From positions 1-47,637 of the forward strand of contig JADHWH010000006.1 in assembly GCA_016783555.1 (NCBI GenBank): a stretch of DNA of 47,637 nt, given 5' to 3'. The stretch is from Candidatus Omnitrophota bacterium (GTDB lineage Bacteria > Omnitrophota > Gorgyraeia > JABMRJ01). The position numbers were made by a program, and so were the translations under genes. Within the stretch, counting starts at the first letter, position 1. Each line of letters opens with the position of its first letter. Below are positions 16,627 through 25,043 of this stretch, one piece after another. The notes beneath the pieces were generated by a model that made no database searches, was not told the DNA's origin, and saw only the letters and a list, made by a program, of their open reading frames with translations.

Positions 16627-17457
16627 ATGGGCGATATTATATCCAAAGAATCTTCGTTTAAGGGGTATGACGGCATAGAACTTTTTTACCAGGCATGGCT
16701 CCCTAAAAGAGAAAGAGGGTCTATTGTAATAGTCCACGGGGCAGGTGAGCACTCCTCGAGGTATGCCCATGTGGGAGATTATTTCGCAAATCTGGGCTAT
16801 GCGGTATACGCATATGACCAGCGCGGACACGGCCGTTCCCGCGGCAGGCGCGGCTGCGTAAAGAATTTTAATGAATATATCCTGGATCTAAAAAGATTCG
16901 CTAGTCGACTTTCAGCAAAAGAGAATATCTTTATACTCGGCCATAGCCTCGGCGGTCTTATAGCCATACGCTTCACAATGGATTATCCGGAAGGCATTAC
17001 CGGTCTCATCGCAACCTCGCCTGTCTTAGGCCTTAACATGCGCGTCCCCGCCTGGAAAAAATTTCTCGCGTATGCGCTGCATTTAATATACCCGACTTTT
17101 ACATTGATTGACGATGCTATCCCTTCGCGCTATTTATCGCATGATACTAATGTCTGTGAGTCATGCGACAATGATCCGCTTGTTCATAAGTTGCGCAGCG
17201 TTCGTTTCTTCACTGAATACTTAAAGACAAGCATCCGCACAACCGGTGAACCCGGGAAATTAAAGACGCCCTGCCTCATCCTTCAGGCCGGAGACGATAA
17301 GATAGCGTCTGTGGAAGCTGTTAAGAGATTCTATCAGAAAATATCCTCTGAGAAAAAAACCTTAAAGATATATCCTCACTTTTACCACGAGATATTAAAT
17401 GAAACAGATAAGGAGAAGGTCCTTAGGGATATCAGGGAGTTTCTTGAATCTTTCTAG
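16627..17457 (+). CDS. Alpha/beta hydrolase, monoacylglycerol lipase/lysophospholipase-like
   Basis: IVHGAGEHSSRY; YDQRGHGRSRG; GHSLGG; catalytic D/H near LQAGDDK and YPHFYHEILNE. Confidence 0.9.
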   Translation: MGDIISKESSFKGYDGIELFYQAWLPKRERGSIVIVHGAGEHSSRYAHVGDYFANLGYAVYAYDQRGHGRSRGRRGCVKNFNEYILDLKRFASRLSAKENIFILGHSLGGLIAIRFTMDYPEGITGLIATSPVLGLNMRVPAWKKFLAYALHLIYPTFTLIDDAIPSRYLSHDTNVCESCDNDPLVHKLRSVRFFTEYLKTSIRTTGEPGKLKTPCLILQAGDDKIASVEAVKRFYQKISSEKKTLKIYPHFYHEILNETDKEKVLRDIREFLESF

Positions 17458-18517
17458 GCGGCAATTCTTTAAAATGCCTCGTCAGGTGTTTGGCCAGATT
17501 AAAGATCCTCTTTCTGGGAAAGCCGGGGAATACGTTTATATCAAGGACGTAAATATTTTTCATATCCTCATCTATTATAATATCGACTCCGGCAAAATTC
17601 AACCCGGCGCTTTTTGCGGCCGCGATCGCCTCTCTTTCCGCGCGCCTTATAAGAGATTTCGGCAGGGGGCGTAAAAACGCGGCGTACTCTCCGGCACCAC
17701 TCTGCGAGATGTTTGTCGTTATATCGTCAGGGTCGCTAGACTTCGGATATATAAAAAGGGCCTTTCCGAAGAAGACGTATATCCTTAAATCAAACTTCTT
17801 TCCTTTTAATGTTAAAAAATCGACCGCATCCTCCATATAAAAATCGCCATTAAATAACTTTTCGATGAACCTATCTTTTCCCGTTATATCTCTAAATCTC
17901 CAGCCGTAATCCGACTTACGGCTGAGGACTCTATTATTTCTAAAGAGAAAATTCGTCTTCCACTGCCGAGGACTTATATAGGTAATCCCTTTGCCCATAG
18001 AGCCGTATCGGGGTTTAAGAAAAAACGAGCGCCCCTTTGACAGATGATTATAAAGCGCGCGAAGCCCCTTAACGTTGTAGAGTCTGGGGGTAGGAACCTT
18101 CTTCTTCAGCATGAGCCTCTTGACAGCAAGTTTATCGCGATATCCCGCTGAGAGGCGCGGTGAATTTATATAATGAATCCTCTTTCCTTTAAAACTCTTT
18201 CTTACGGTCGATTCGACCCTTTTAAAAAAGTTGTCGAATTTTTTATAGAACTTCTTATTTCCGTATATACCTTTATAGCGGGCGGGCTCTATGTATCTAT
18301 TCCAGTAATCAAAAGGAAAGAAGAGGAAAAAAAGTATATCTTTAGTCTTAACCTTAGGCGTGTTGCCCTCAAGAAGTCTTTTATAGCTTATGGCGTAGTA
18401 TGCCACGCGGGAATTGGAAAAACGTTTTTTCTCTTTGTGCAGTTTTCTTAAAGCGTCGAAGTCGGCTCTGTCTCCAACAGCTACCAGGCTGTAATCCTGC
18501 CCTGCTCTTTTCTTCAT
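17432..18517 (-). CDS. ATP-grasp ligase (YheC/YheD- or RimK-like)
   Basis: FFLKPRYGSMGKGITYI; FDLRIYVFFGKALFIYPKSS; AGVDIIIDEDMKNIYVLDINVFPGF. Confidence 0.8.
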   Translation of the reverse strand: MKKRAGQDYSLVAVGDRADFDALRKLHKEKKRFSNSRVAYYAISYKRLLEGNTPKVKTKDILFFLFFPFDYWNRYIEPARYKGIYGNKKFYKKFDNFFKRVESTVRKSFKGKRIHYINSPRLSAGYRDKLAVKRLMLKKKVPTPRLYNVKGLRALYNHLSKGRSFFLKPRYGSMGKGITYISPRQWKTNFLFRNNRVLSRKSDYGWRFRDITGKDRFIEKLFNGDFYMEDAVDFLTLKGKKFDLRIYVFFGKALFIYPKSSDPDDITTNISQSGAGEYAAFLRPLPKSLIRRAEREAIAAAKSAGLNFAGVDIIIDEDMKNIYVLDINVFPGFPRKRIFNLAKHLTRHFKELPPRKIQETP

Positions 18518-19830
18518 AAGGCCTTGCTGCGCAAGATGCTTCTTAAATGCCTGTAGGGCGGGGTCAGCTTTTTCTGCTGGACTATGACGGCTCTTCTTAC
18601 TTCGGCAGGTATCGCGACATGGTTTGCTATATCCTTAACGCCGTGCGCGGCGACTTGATATACATACTCCCGCACAAGCAGGCTAAAATCCCTGGAGGCG
18701 TCTTTAGGCAATTCTGTCGGCAGGTTATCTCTTGAGAGTATAGCTATTCCGTCGGTCTTGTAGCCGTCCGCGTATTCATCTTTCTTGGGATTATAGGTAT
18801 ATGTAGGATTGAAAAAAGTCGTGGCCTTATAAGTTAATTCTACAGACCCCGCTATATCACAGGAGATATCGCCTATAAACTCGAGTCTGAATCTCTTGCC
18901 ATAAAGCCTTCTTATCATGCTCTTGGTAACCAGTCTTGGGAATTTTTTATCCCAGTAGCTTCCGTTAATCAATATATTTAAATGCGGCAGGTACCTGTCC
19001 ATGTTTGATTCAAACTTTTGAGGATGCCTTAGGTACTCCTCAAAATAGAACCCCTTCTTGTCTTTGGACCGGAGTTTCTCTTCGCGCAAAAAGACAATCT
19101 TGTAGATTTTGTTCCGCACCTTGCCCTGGTGGCGCACAAATCTTTCCATATCCCTCGGGTGTATCTCTATCGGATCAAGGGGCCCCAGTATCTCGCTTGC
19201 CCCCTGGCTGACATGACCGTGGCCGGTAATGCCGATGATAAACGGGGATATTCTTCTATCGAACCCATCCTTGCGTATTTTATTCGAAAGCCTTGACATA
19301 GCATTCTTTAATTCCCTAAATGAAGAGTACTCGCTTGCCGGCCGAATCGCGGTAAAAGGATTTCTTATCCCTTTGTGTTTCAACCTCTTCCCCAGATAAT
19401 ATAAAGAATCTACGGTGCCGCAGATCCCAGCCATCCTTCCGAAATAGCAAAGACGGTTTCCCGCGCCGTCGGTAATCTTCTCATAGTCTACGAGGGTAAT
19501 ATTTCTATTTACCGATTCCTTGATTATCGACAAGTTTTTAGAATTGCCCTTTGTGGTGTGTGAAAATACCATATAGACGCTGTTTCTATACAGGCTGTGC
19601 GCGTCGGGTTCTTTAATCCCCAATAAGAGAGAGGCATTCTTAAACTTATCTACAATCTTGGCGCCGGAGGCTTTATATTCGGCGTCCCTAAAGGCCCTTG
19701 CCGGGCTCGATTCGACCTCTATATCTATCTTACGTTTTTTTAGCCACAAAACATCCGGCGGGCTTAAGGGCGCCCTGAACTCATCAGGCCTTCTCTCTCT
19801 CAAAACGCCTATGGTAAGACCCTTTCTCAT
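18514..19830 (-). CDS. Lysine-ketoglutarate reductase / saccharopine dehydrogenase-like (AlaDH/PNT N-terminal superfamily); start corrected
   Basis: GVLRERRPDEFRAPLSP; LLLGIKEPDAHSLYRNSVYMVFSHTTKGNSKN; DYEKITDGAGNRLCYFGRMAGICGTVDSL; ITGHGHVSQGASEIL. Confidence 0.75.
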   Translation of the reverse strand: MRKGLTIGVLRERRPDEFRAPLSPPDVLWLKKRKIDIEVESSPARAFRDAEYKASGAKIVDKFKNASLLLGIKEPDAHSLYRNSVYMVFSHTTKGNSKNLSIIKESVNRNITLVDYEKITDGAGNRLCYFGRMAGICGTVDSLYYLGKRLKHKGIRNPFTAIRPASEYSSFRELKNAMSRLSNKIRKDGFDRRISPFIIGITGHGHVSQGASEILGPLDPIEIHPRDMERFVRHQGKVRNKIYKIVFLREEKLRSKDKKGFYFEEYLRHPQKFESNMDRYLPHLNILINGSYWDKKFPRLVTKSMIRRLYGKRFRLEFIGDISCDIAGSVELTYKATTFFNPTYTYNPKKDEYADGYKTDGIAILSRDNLPTELPKDASRDFSLLVREYVYQVAAHGVKDIANHVAIPAEVRRAVIVQQKKLTPPYRHLRSILRSKAL

Positions 19831-19831
19831 A

Positions 19832-20890
19832 TTAGCCTGCCTTCTCCTGGTCATAATTAATAGCCTTTATCGGGAACGGTATTATAATGCCTTCTTTCGC
19901 GTATCTCTTATGCAGCCTCTTTATGAATTCATGCTTGACGAGGTAGTTATCCACAAACTCCTTTGCGCGCAGGATAACCGTAAAATTTATGCTGAAATCC
20001 GCGAATGTATGGTACCGTATAAAAGGCTTGAAGTCCGGGACGCCGCCCTTGACGGCCTTCATTACCTCTTCTCCCACTTCTATCGTAACCTTCTCAACAT
20101 AGACCAAATCTGAATTGTAATGAACGCCGACCTGAACGAGCACGGCAAGGTCTTGCTGGGGATAATAATAATTCAGGACCTTTGAATTAGTCAGCACCTT
20201 ATTGGGTATCACTACCACATTATTGGGCAGCATCCTTACCCAGGTCGACCTCCAGCCTATCTTATGTACGTATCCCTCTTCGCCCGAATCAAGCTTCACA
20301 AACTGGCCGACTTTTACCGGCTTGTCGATGACCAGCTGTATCCCGGCGAAGAAATTCTCAAGCGTCGGCTGCAGGGCAAGCGCAACCGCCAAAGAGCCGA
20401 CACCTAAGGAAGCTATTATGGGCGTTATAGAGATTCCAAAGCTATCCAGTAGTATAAGAACGCCCAATCCCAGCACAACTATCCTGACAATACCCTGGGC
20501 AACATTTCCTGAGGTCTTTAAGATATCGACCTTCTCGGAATATGTCTTTATAAGACTTCTTAAGAGCCTGTCAAAAAACATGATAATTGCAAGAACCGTA
20601 GTTACCCTTAAACCCACGAAGAAGTACCTGGTAAGTTCGCCGTCAACACCAAAAGGGCCTATCTTCTCTAAAACGACTGCGCCGGTTACGAAGATTAAAA
20701 GGGTAAGCGGCAAGTCCGCCGAATCAAGCACGATATTATCTATCTCCGTCTTTGTCCTATCGGCCAGCCTGCGTATCTGGCCATAAATCACCTTTTTGAT
20801 TATAAGCAATACGCTGACCCACAGAAAATAGACAACAGGCGCCCAGATCCAGGGCGGTATCTCTATACCTAATATTGTTAACGCTTTCAT
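19832..20890 (-). CDS. MscS family mechanosensitive channel
   Basis: ITPIIASLGVGSLAVALALQPTLENFFAGIQLVIDKPVKVGQFVKLDSGEEGYVHKIGWRSTWVRMLPNNVVVIPNK. Confidence 0.95.
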   Translation of the reverse strand: MKALTILGIEIPPWIWAPVVYFLWVSVLLIIKKVIYGQIRRLADRTKTEIDNIVLDSADLPLTLLIFVTGAVVLEKIGPFGVDGELTRYFFVGLRVTTVLAIIMFFDRLLRSLIKTYSEKVDILKTSGNVAQGIVRIVVLGLGVLILLDSFGISITPIIASLGVGSLAVALALQPTLENFFAGIQLVIDKPVKVGQFVKLDSGEEGYVHKIGWRSTWVRMLPNNVVVIPNKVLTNSKVLNYYYPQQDLAVLVQVGVHYNSDLVYVEKVTIEVGEEVMKAVKGGVPDFKPFIRYHTFADFSINFTVILRAKEFVDNYLVKHEFIKRLHKRYAKEGIIIPFPIKAINYDQEKAG

Positions 20891-20916
20891 ATTTCACCCC
20901 TATTTTGCATGTATGT

Positions 20917-20944
20917 ATTATACACAAGGCATATTATAAATCAA
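20917..20944 (-). promoter_or_regulatory. Sigma70-type promoter for the mscS operon
   Basis: Minus strand TTGATT (20939-20944), 16-bp spacer, TATAAT (20917-20922). Confidence 0.6.
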
Positions 20945-20960
20945 GTCCTCTATGCTCTTT

Positions 20961-22142
20961 TTACTCTTCCTTAAAAACAAACTTGAAGTCCTGTATAAAA
21001 GCTGTATCGGGATTATCCCTTATAAATTTCAGGAAGTGCCTTGCGCTCTCTGCATGTTTGCTGCCAGAGTCTATCTCTACGACCTTTTCGAGTTCGCTTT
21101 TGGCGCGGGAGGGGTTATTGTAGTAATTAAAAAACCACACAGCCAGATTATAGTGGGCAATCTGATCTGCCGGCTTCAAATTGACAATCTTCTCGTATTG
21201 TTTTGCCATAATATCGAAACGCTTTAAATCCAAATATTTACTGCAGAGGTTATGCAGGGCAAATATATAGTAGTCGACCAAATCCTCTTCAATCTCCGGC
21301 ATCTCTTCCACCGCTTCTTTGAAGACCTCAAACTCTGCCATGGCCTCTTCTTTTTTTTCTTGAAAGAGGTATGACCTGGCTAAGAAAAAATGGCCAGGGG
21401 GATAATCCGGTGCGTCTTCTACGGCTTTCTCAAACAGCTTAGTCGCTGCGTTCTTGGCATCGAGGTTCCAGTATATGTCGCCGAGGCGGACAATGACCGT
21501 ATAGTCGGTGGGGTCTTTTTCAACGGCATCCTTAAAACCCTTCTCTGCTTCTTTATAAAACCCTGCCGCATAATAGACTTCTCCTTTTAGCCTGTCAAGG
21601 TCGGGATACTCTGCCTTATTATCTTTCAGCCATACGATATGAGTGGCGGCGACAATCGGACTATGCGCTCCGTCTTCCAGAAGACTATTTAAAACCGCAA
21701 AATGGCCGAATGCCATCTTCTCCTTTATGGTATCGCGGTTGGCATCTTCATCTTCTCGGAGCAAACTATAAAGATCTTCTATCTCCTGGAGCATCCGCCG
21801 ATTATCGTCTATGGCGGTCATCGCGGATGAAATCTGCCTGGCGGTTATGCCCTGCGGGTTGGCATCCTTCGCCATTTTAAAGAATTCATATGACTTTTCG
21901 TATTCCATATTGCCGTAGTGTGAAGCCCCAAGGTCCAGATAGAGGCGGGGATTGTTCGGATGGTCTTTTAAAAGGAGCGTCAAATCATCTATCAAGCGCG
22001 CATAGTCACCGCTTAATATTATCTTACGTTCTATCTGGGCGATCTTACCATCTAAATCTTCTGCCCTGCAAATATCCTCATTTCTGATGAAGCCAAGCAA
22101 TATGAGGATTATTAAAGCAAATAAGACCTGCCTACTTTTCAT
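20961..22142 (-). CDS. Secreted TPR repeat protein
   Basis: Signal peptide; DHPNNPRLYLDLGASHYGNMEYEKSYEFF; DYTVIVRLGDIYWNLDAKNAATKLFEKAVEDAPDYP. Confidence 0.85.
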   Translation of the reverse strand: MKSRQVLFALIILILLGFIRNEDICRAEDLDGKIAQIERKIILSGDYARLIDDLTLLLKDHPNNPRLYLDLGASHYGNMEYEKSYEFFKMAKDANPQGITARQISSAMTAIDDNRRMLQEIEDLYSLLREDEDANRDTIKEKMAFGHFAVLNSLLEDGAHSPIVAATHIVWLKDNKAEYPDLDRLKGEVYYAAGFYKEAEKGFKDAVEKDPTDYTVIVRLGDIYWNLDAKNAATKLFEKAVEDAPDYPPGHFFLARSYLFQEKKEEAMAEFEVFKEAVEEMPEIEEDLVDYYIFALHNLCSKYLDLKRFDIMAKQYEKIVNLKPADQIAHYNLAVWFFNYYNNPSRAKSELEKVVEIDSGSKHAESARHFLKFIRDNPDTAFIQDFKFVFKEE

Positions 22143-22473
22143 ATTCGGTACCCTTTGAATCTTTTTTCAACATCTCATCGATTAAGTCCATCTTTCGTTC
22201 GTAATTTTCGAGCAGCTTGATGCTCTTAGACGTTGATCGCGGAATTTCCTTTACCGCATCCCAAAACAGAGAAAGCTCTTGCCCGAAAGCGCGCATCTTA
22301 ACCTTAAATTGCCTTAACTGCGCGGGGTGGGTCTTTGAGTATATTACAAGCGAAAGAATAATAATAAGAAATATTATACGGCGAAACCAGATACCCCTTA
22401 CCTTCTTATGGCAATATCTGCAGACCAGGGCATCGTCCTGAATCGTCTCCGCGCAGTACGGGCATTTCTTCAC
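22132..22473 (-). CDS. Zinc-ribbon membrane protein; start corrected to GTG (M/VKKCPYC...)
   Basis: KKCPYCAETIQDDALVCRYCHKK plus TM; SD GGAGGTCTAACGG-GTG in the palindrome arm; track start MRRSNG is repeat-derived. Confidence 0.75.
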   Translation of the reverse strand: MKKCPYCAETIQDDALVCRYCHKKVRGIWFRRIIFLIIILSLVIYSKTHPAQLRQFKVKMRAFGQELSLFWDAVKEIPRSTSKSIKLLENYERKMDLIDEMLKKDSKGTEYEK

Positions 22474-22533
22474 CCCGTTAGACCTCCTCATACCCGCTAG
22501 ATCTCTTCGTCGACCTTCAGAGGTCTAACGGGG
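22473..22533 (-). repeat. Dispersed palindrome copy D, overlapping the SD/start of the zinc-ribbon gene
   Basis: CCCCGTTAGACCTC 22473-22486 / GAGGTCTAACGGGG 22520-22533; middle copy CCCGCTAGATCTCT 22493-22506. Confidence 0.9.
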
Positions 22534-22538
22534 TTCAT
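22497..22538 (-). CDS. Candidate leader peptide MNPVRPLKVDEEI*
   Basis: SD GGAGG 8 nt before ATG; same MNPVRP start and TAG in the middle repeat copy as 14787-14810. Confidence 0.45.
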   Translation of the reverse strand: MNPVRPLKVDEEI

Positions 22539-22542
22539 CGGT

Positions 22543-22935
22543 TCATCCTCCAAGAGACGCGGATACGTCTTTCGGCATTACTACAGGTTTAAAGTTTGTG
22601 TCTATCAAAACAAGCCTTGTCCTGCATTCAGTAAGAAGGGTCTCGTCTCTTTTAATCTCTTGATAAAAGTATAGCGATGCGGGTTTAACCTTCTCTATTC
22701 TGGAGGAGATTATAATCTCCTCTCCGTATTTAGCCGGGGCTCTGTATTTTATCTGGACATCTCCCACCGCAAATAATATACCCTTTTTTGCCAACTCGTT
22801 TAAATCTACGCCCTTCGAGCGCAGATGCTCGGTCCTGGCCTCTTCGCAGAACTTAAGATAGTTTGAGTAGTATACCACGCCGCCGCAGTCGGTATCGTGA
22901 TAGTATATCCGTTTTTTTAGTTCAAAGTTATCCAT
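22543..22935 (-). CDS. ybgC: YbgC/FadM-type acyl-CoA thioesterase
   Basis: RIYYHDTDCGGVVYYSNYLKFCEEARTEHLR. Confidence 0.9.
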   Translation of the reverse strand: MDNFELKKRIYYHDTDCGGVVYYSNYLKFCEEARTEHLRSKGVDLNELAKKGILFAVGDVQIKYRAPAKYGEEIIISSRIEKVKPASLYFYQEIKRDETLLTECRTRLVLIDTNFKPVVMPKDVSASLGG

Positions 22936-23061
22936 ATCTCATAACCTCGCCATATGATTATACCTTCTATAACCAAATTTAGCAAGAGCTCCTATTTTTA
23001 CCAAGTTTTTATTTGCATTATTGAGATTATTAGTATATAATTGTTCGAAAAGGAGCAAGCA

Positions 23062-23442
23062 TTGGAACAAAAGACGACAAAAGGCAAGATTCTATATATT
23101 GAGGATGAGGTCGATGCATGCCGCACCATGATCGAGTTTCTGAACCCGAGGGGATTTGCCGTTATAATATCATTCACGGCTGAAGAGGCGTACGGACTTC
23201 TTAAAAAATGGAATCCCGATCTCGTACTACTCGATTTAAAGCTTATAGGCGCAAGCGGCATAGATTTCGTGCATAAGATACAAAACGAAGGCATCAAGAT
23301 ACCTGTCGTAATCATAACGGCATATCCTAAGAAGATCTCGGAAATAGAAATAAGGGGATTAAATATACGCGGCTATTATGAAAAGCCGTATAGCTATGCA
23401 GAGCTCTATAAAACCATAAAACAAATCCTGGAGGTGCGTTAA
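23062..23442 (+). CDS. Stand-alone response regulator receiver protein; TTG start corrected
   Basis: ILYIEDEVDACRTMIEFL; PDLVLLDLKL; VVIITAYPKK; YEKPYSYAEL; SD AAAAGGAG before TTG 23062. Confidence 0.85.
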   Translation: MEQKTTKGKILYIEDEVDACRTMIEFLNPRGFAVIISFTAEEAYGLLKKWNPDLVLLDLKLIGASGIDFVHKIQNEGIKIPVVIITAYPKKISEIEIRGLNIRGYYEKPYSYAELYKTIKQILEVR

Positions 23443-23443
23443 C

Positions 23444-23818
23444 GTGGCAAAACGAGATACGGATAAAGTACCCAGGCGCGCGGAAAAGAGAATCAAAAAA
23501 AGGATAGGCGTCAATATCGTATGCTACAATAAGAAGGTGACAAAGCCGAAACTTGATGAAGAGGTAGGCTTGAATATCGCCCTGGGGGGAGTGCTTGTAG
23601 AATGCTCAAAGAGACTTGCCAGGGGAAGCCTGCTTACGCTTAAACTGATGCTCACCTATGACTCCAAATATAAAATAATCCTGACGCCGGCGCGGGTGGT
23701 CTGGAATAAAAAATCCTCCCGCAATACTTATTATATCGGCTGCAAATTCACAAGGTTAAAGGCTAAGGATAAGGAAACCCTGACACAGCATCTTAAGAAG
23801 ACCGGGCGAAAAAAATAG
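23444..23818 (+). CDS. PilZ-domain protein (GTG start)
   Basis: RRAEKRIKKRIGVNIVCYN...EVGLNIALGGVLVECSKRLARGSLLTLKL...ARVVWNKK. Confidence 0.7.
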   Translation: MAKRDTDKVPRRAEKRIKKRIGVNIVCYNKKVTKPKLDEEVGLNIALGGVLVECSKRLARGSLLTLKLMLTYDSKYKIILTPARVVWNKKSSRNTYYIGCKFTRLKAKDKETLTQHLKKTGRKK

Positions 23819-23843
23819 GGGCGCATTTTCGCACTTCTTGCCT

Positions 23844-24815
23844 CTATCTTTCTATGCGCTCGATATCTCCCTTCTCTATCAAGAAAGTCCCGCCGCTTAT
23901 CTCAAAGACCACAACCTCTTCTGTCTCGCGCGCTATCATTGCCTCGAAGTACCTACCGTTTTTTAGATAGACCTTCACGTAATCTGATCTCTCTTGCGCC
24001 GGTTCGGGTTCATCCAAATTCTTTATACTCTCCGGACGTTTAGTTACAGAACCGCTAAAACGAACTCTCGGCTCACCGCCGGCAGCAGGCGCAGTGCTCG
24101 ACGGCGCGGATATCGATATTACATGATCATCCTCAAACCATTCCGTATCGTTATATCCTATGCTGCATGCGGGGGACGCGTCTATATCTCCTAAGGAATA
24201 AGTCCCGCCCGAAGGGCATACCGGCATGGCGGATAGATATTGCGGAACCAAATCCTGCCAAGTTGGGTTTGTGCTCTTTCCGCCTGTTTCAATAAACCAC
24301 ATCCTCTTTGCCTTTGCGCTCTGGTTTAAATTCGAGATGCAGAGTCTCGCCATCGCCGTATCGCGCGCCCTTACAAAATTGGGAATCGCTATAGCGGCCA
24401 AGAGCCCCAGAACGGCCACGGAGAAAAATAATATTACGATACCTACGACAAGCGCGATTACACATCCCGGCCTCGCTTTCGCTGTAATCTTCCCCGCGTT
24501 TATCTTCTTGGCGGTCGCATACGCATCGAATATGCCGTATATCCACGGCAAGACTAACCAGCTGGTAAAGAGGATTAGAAGGCCCTTTCCTATCTGCCCG
24601 TTATAGATCTGCCCCGCGCCGCCTATTATAAAACTTAAGATGGCGGCCAAAACCGGTGAGCGCTCGCCCTTAGACGTCTCTTCGACTTTCTTACTAAGGC
24701 AGTTCTTGCAATAGTCTTCCCCTTTCGATGTAACGCGGCACTCTTCGCATATCGAGCTGCCGCACGATACGCACTTTGTAACAGCATCGGCTTCAGTGTG
24801 GTTTACGCACTTCAT
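23844..24815 (-). CDS. B-box-like zinc finger / TM2-like / type IV pilin-like fusion protein
   Basis: CVNHTEADAVTKCVSCGSSICEECRV...YCKNC; SFIIGGAGQIYNGQIGKG; LGLLAAIAIPNFVRARDTAMARLCISNLNQ. Confidence 0.75.
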   Translation of the reverse strand: MKCVNHTEADAVTKCVSCGSSICEECRVTSKGEDYCKNCLSKKVEETSKGERSPVLAAILSFIIGGAGQIYNGQIGKGLLILFTSWLVLPWIYGIFDAYATAKKINAGKITAKARPGCVIALVVGIVILFFSVAVLGLLAAIAIPNFVRARDTAMARLCISNLNQSAKAKRMWFIETGGKSTNPTWQDLVPQYLSAMPVCPSGGTYSLGDIDASPACSIGYNDTEWFEDDHVISISAPSSTAPAAGGEPRVRFSGSVTKRPESIKNLDEPEPAQERSDYVKVYLKNGRYFEAMIARETEEVVVFEISGGTFLIEKGDIERIER

Positions 24816-24853
24816 CCTGCCCTCCTTTCTGCTTCGCCGAGCTTTAGAAAGAT

Positions 24854-25030
24854 GTTCTGCTTCGCTAAAATGCTTTCGCTTTTAGCTTCGCAGAACTTCA
24901 AATTCTACGAAGCTCAAACGTGAAAACGTTTGAGCGAAGTAGGATGCAAGCTTGGCTTCGCAGAATTGTCTAAGCAGAAAGTTCCTACGAAGCCCAAAAC
25001 TTCTACGAAACTCTAATATGGGCGAAGTAG
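24854..25030. repeat. Intergenic array of three imperfect hairpins with symmetric GAA/GAA internal loops
   Basis: 24854-24896, 24905-24942 and 24985-25030; stems interrupted at the same kind of 3x3 non-complementary core. Confidence 0.75.
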
Positions 25031-25043
25031 AACACAATCTACC

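Noticed and set aside
16495-16830. Minus-strand ORF over the hydrolase promoter and start
   Set aside because: Overlaps a well-supported alpha/beta hydrolase gene and an AT-rich promoter
24854-25030. CRISPR array
   Set aside because: Units are palindromes of differing stems without uniform direct repeats or spacers; no cas genes
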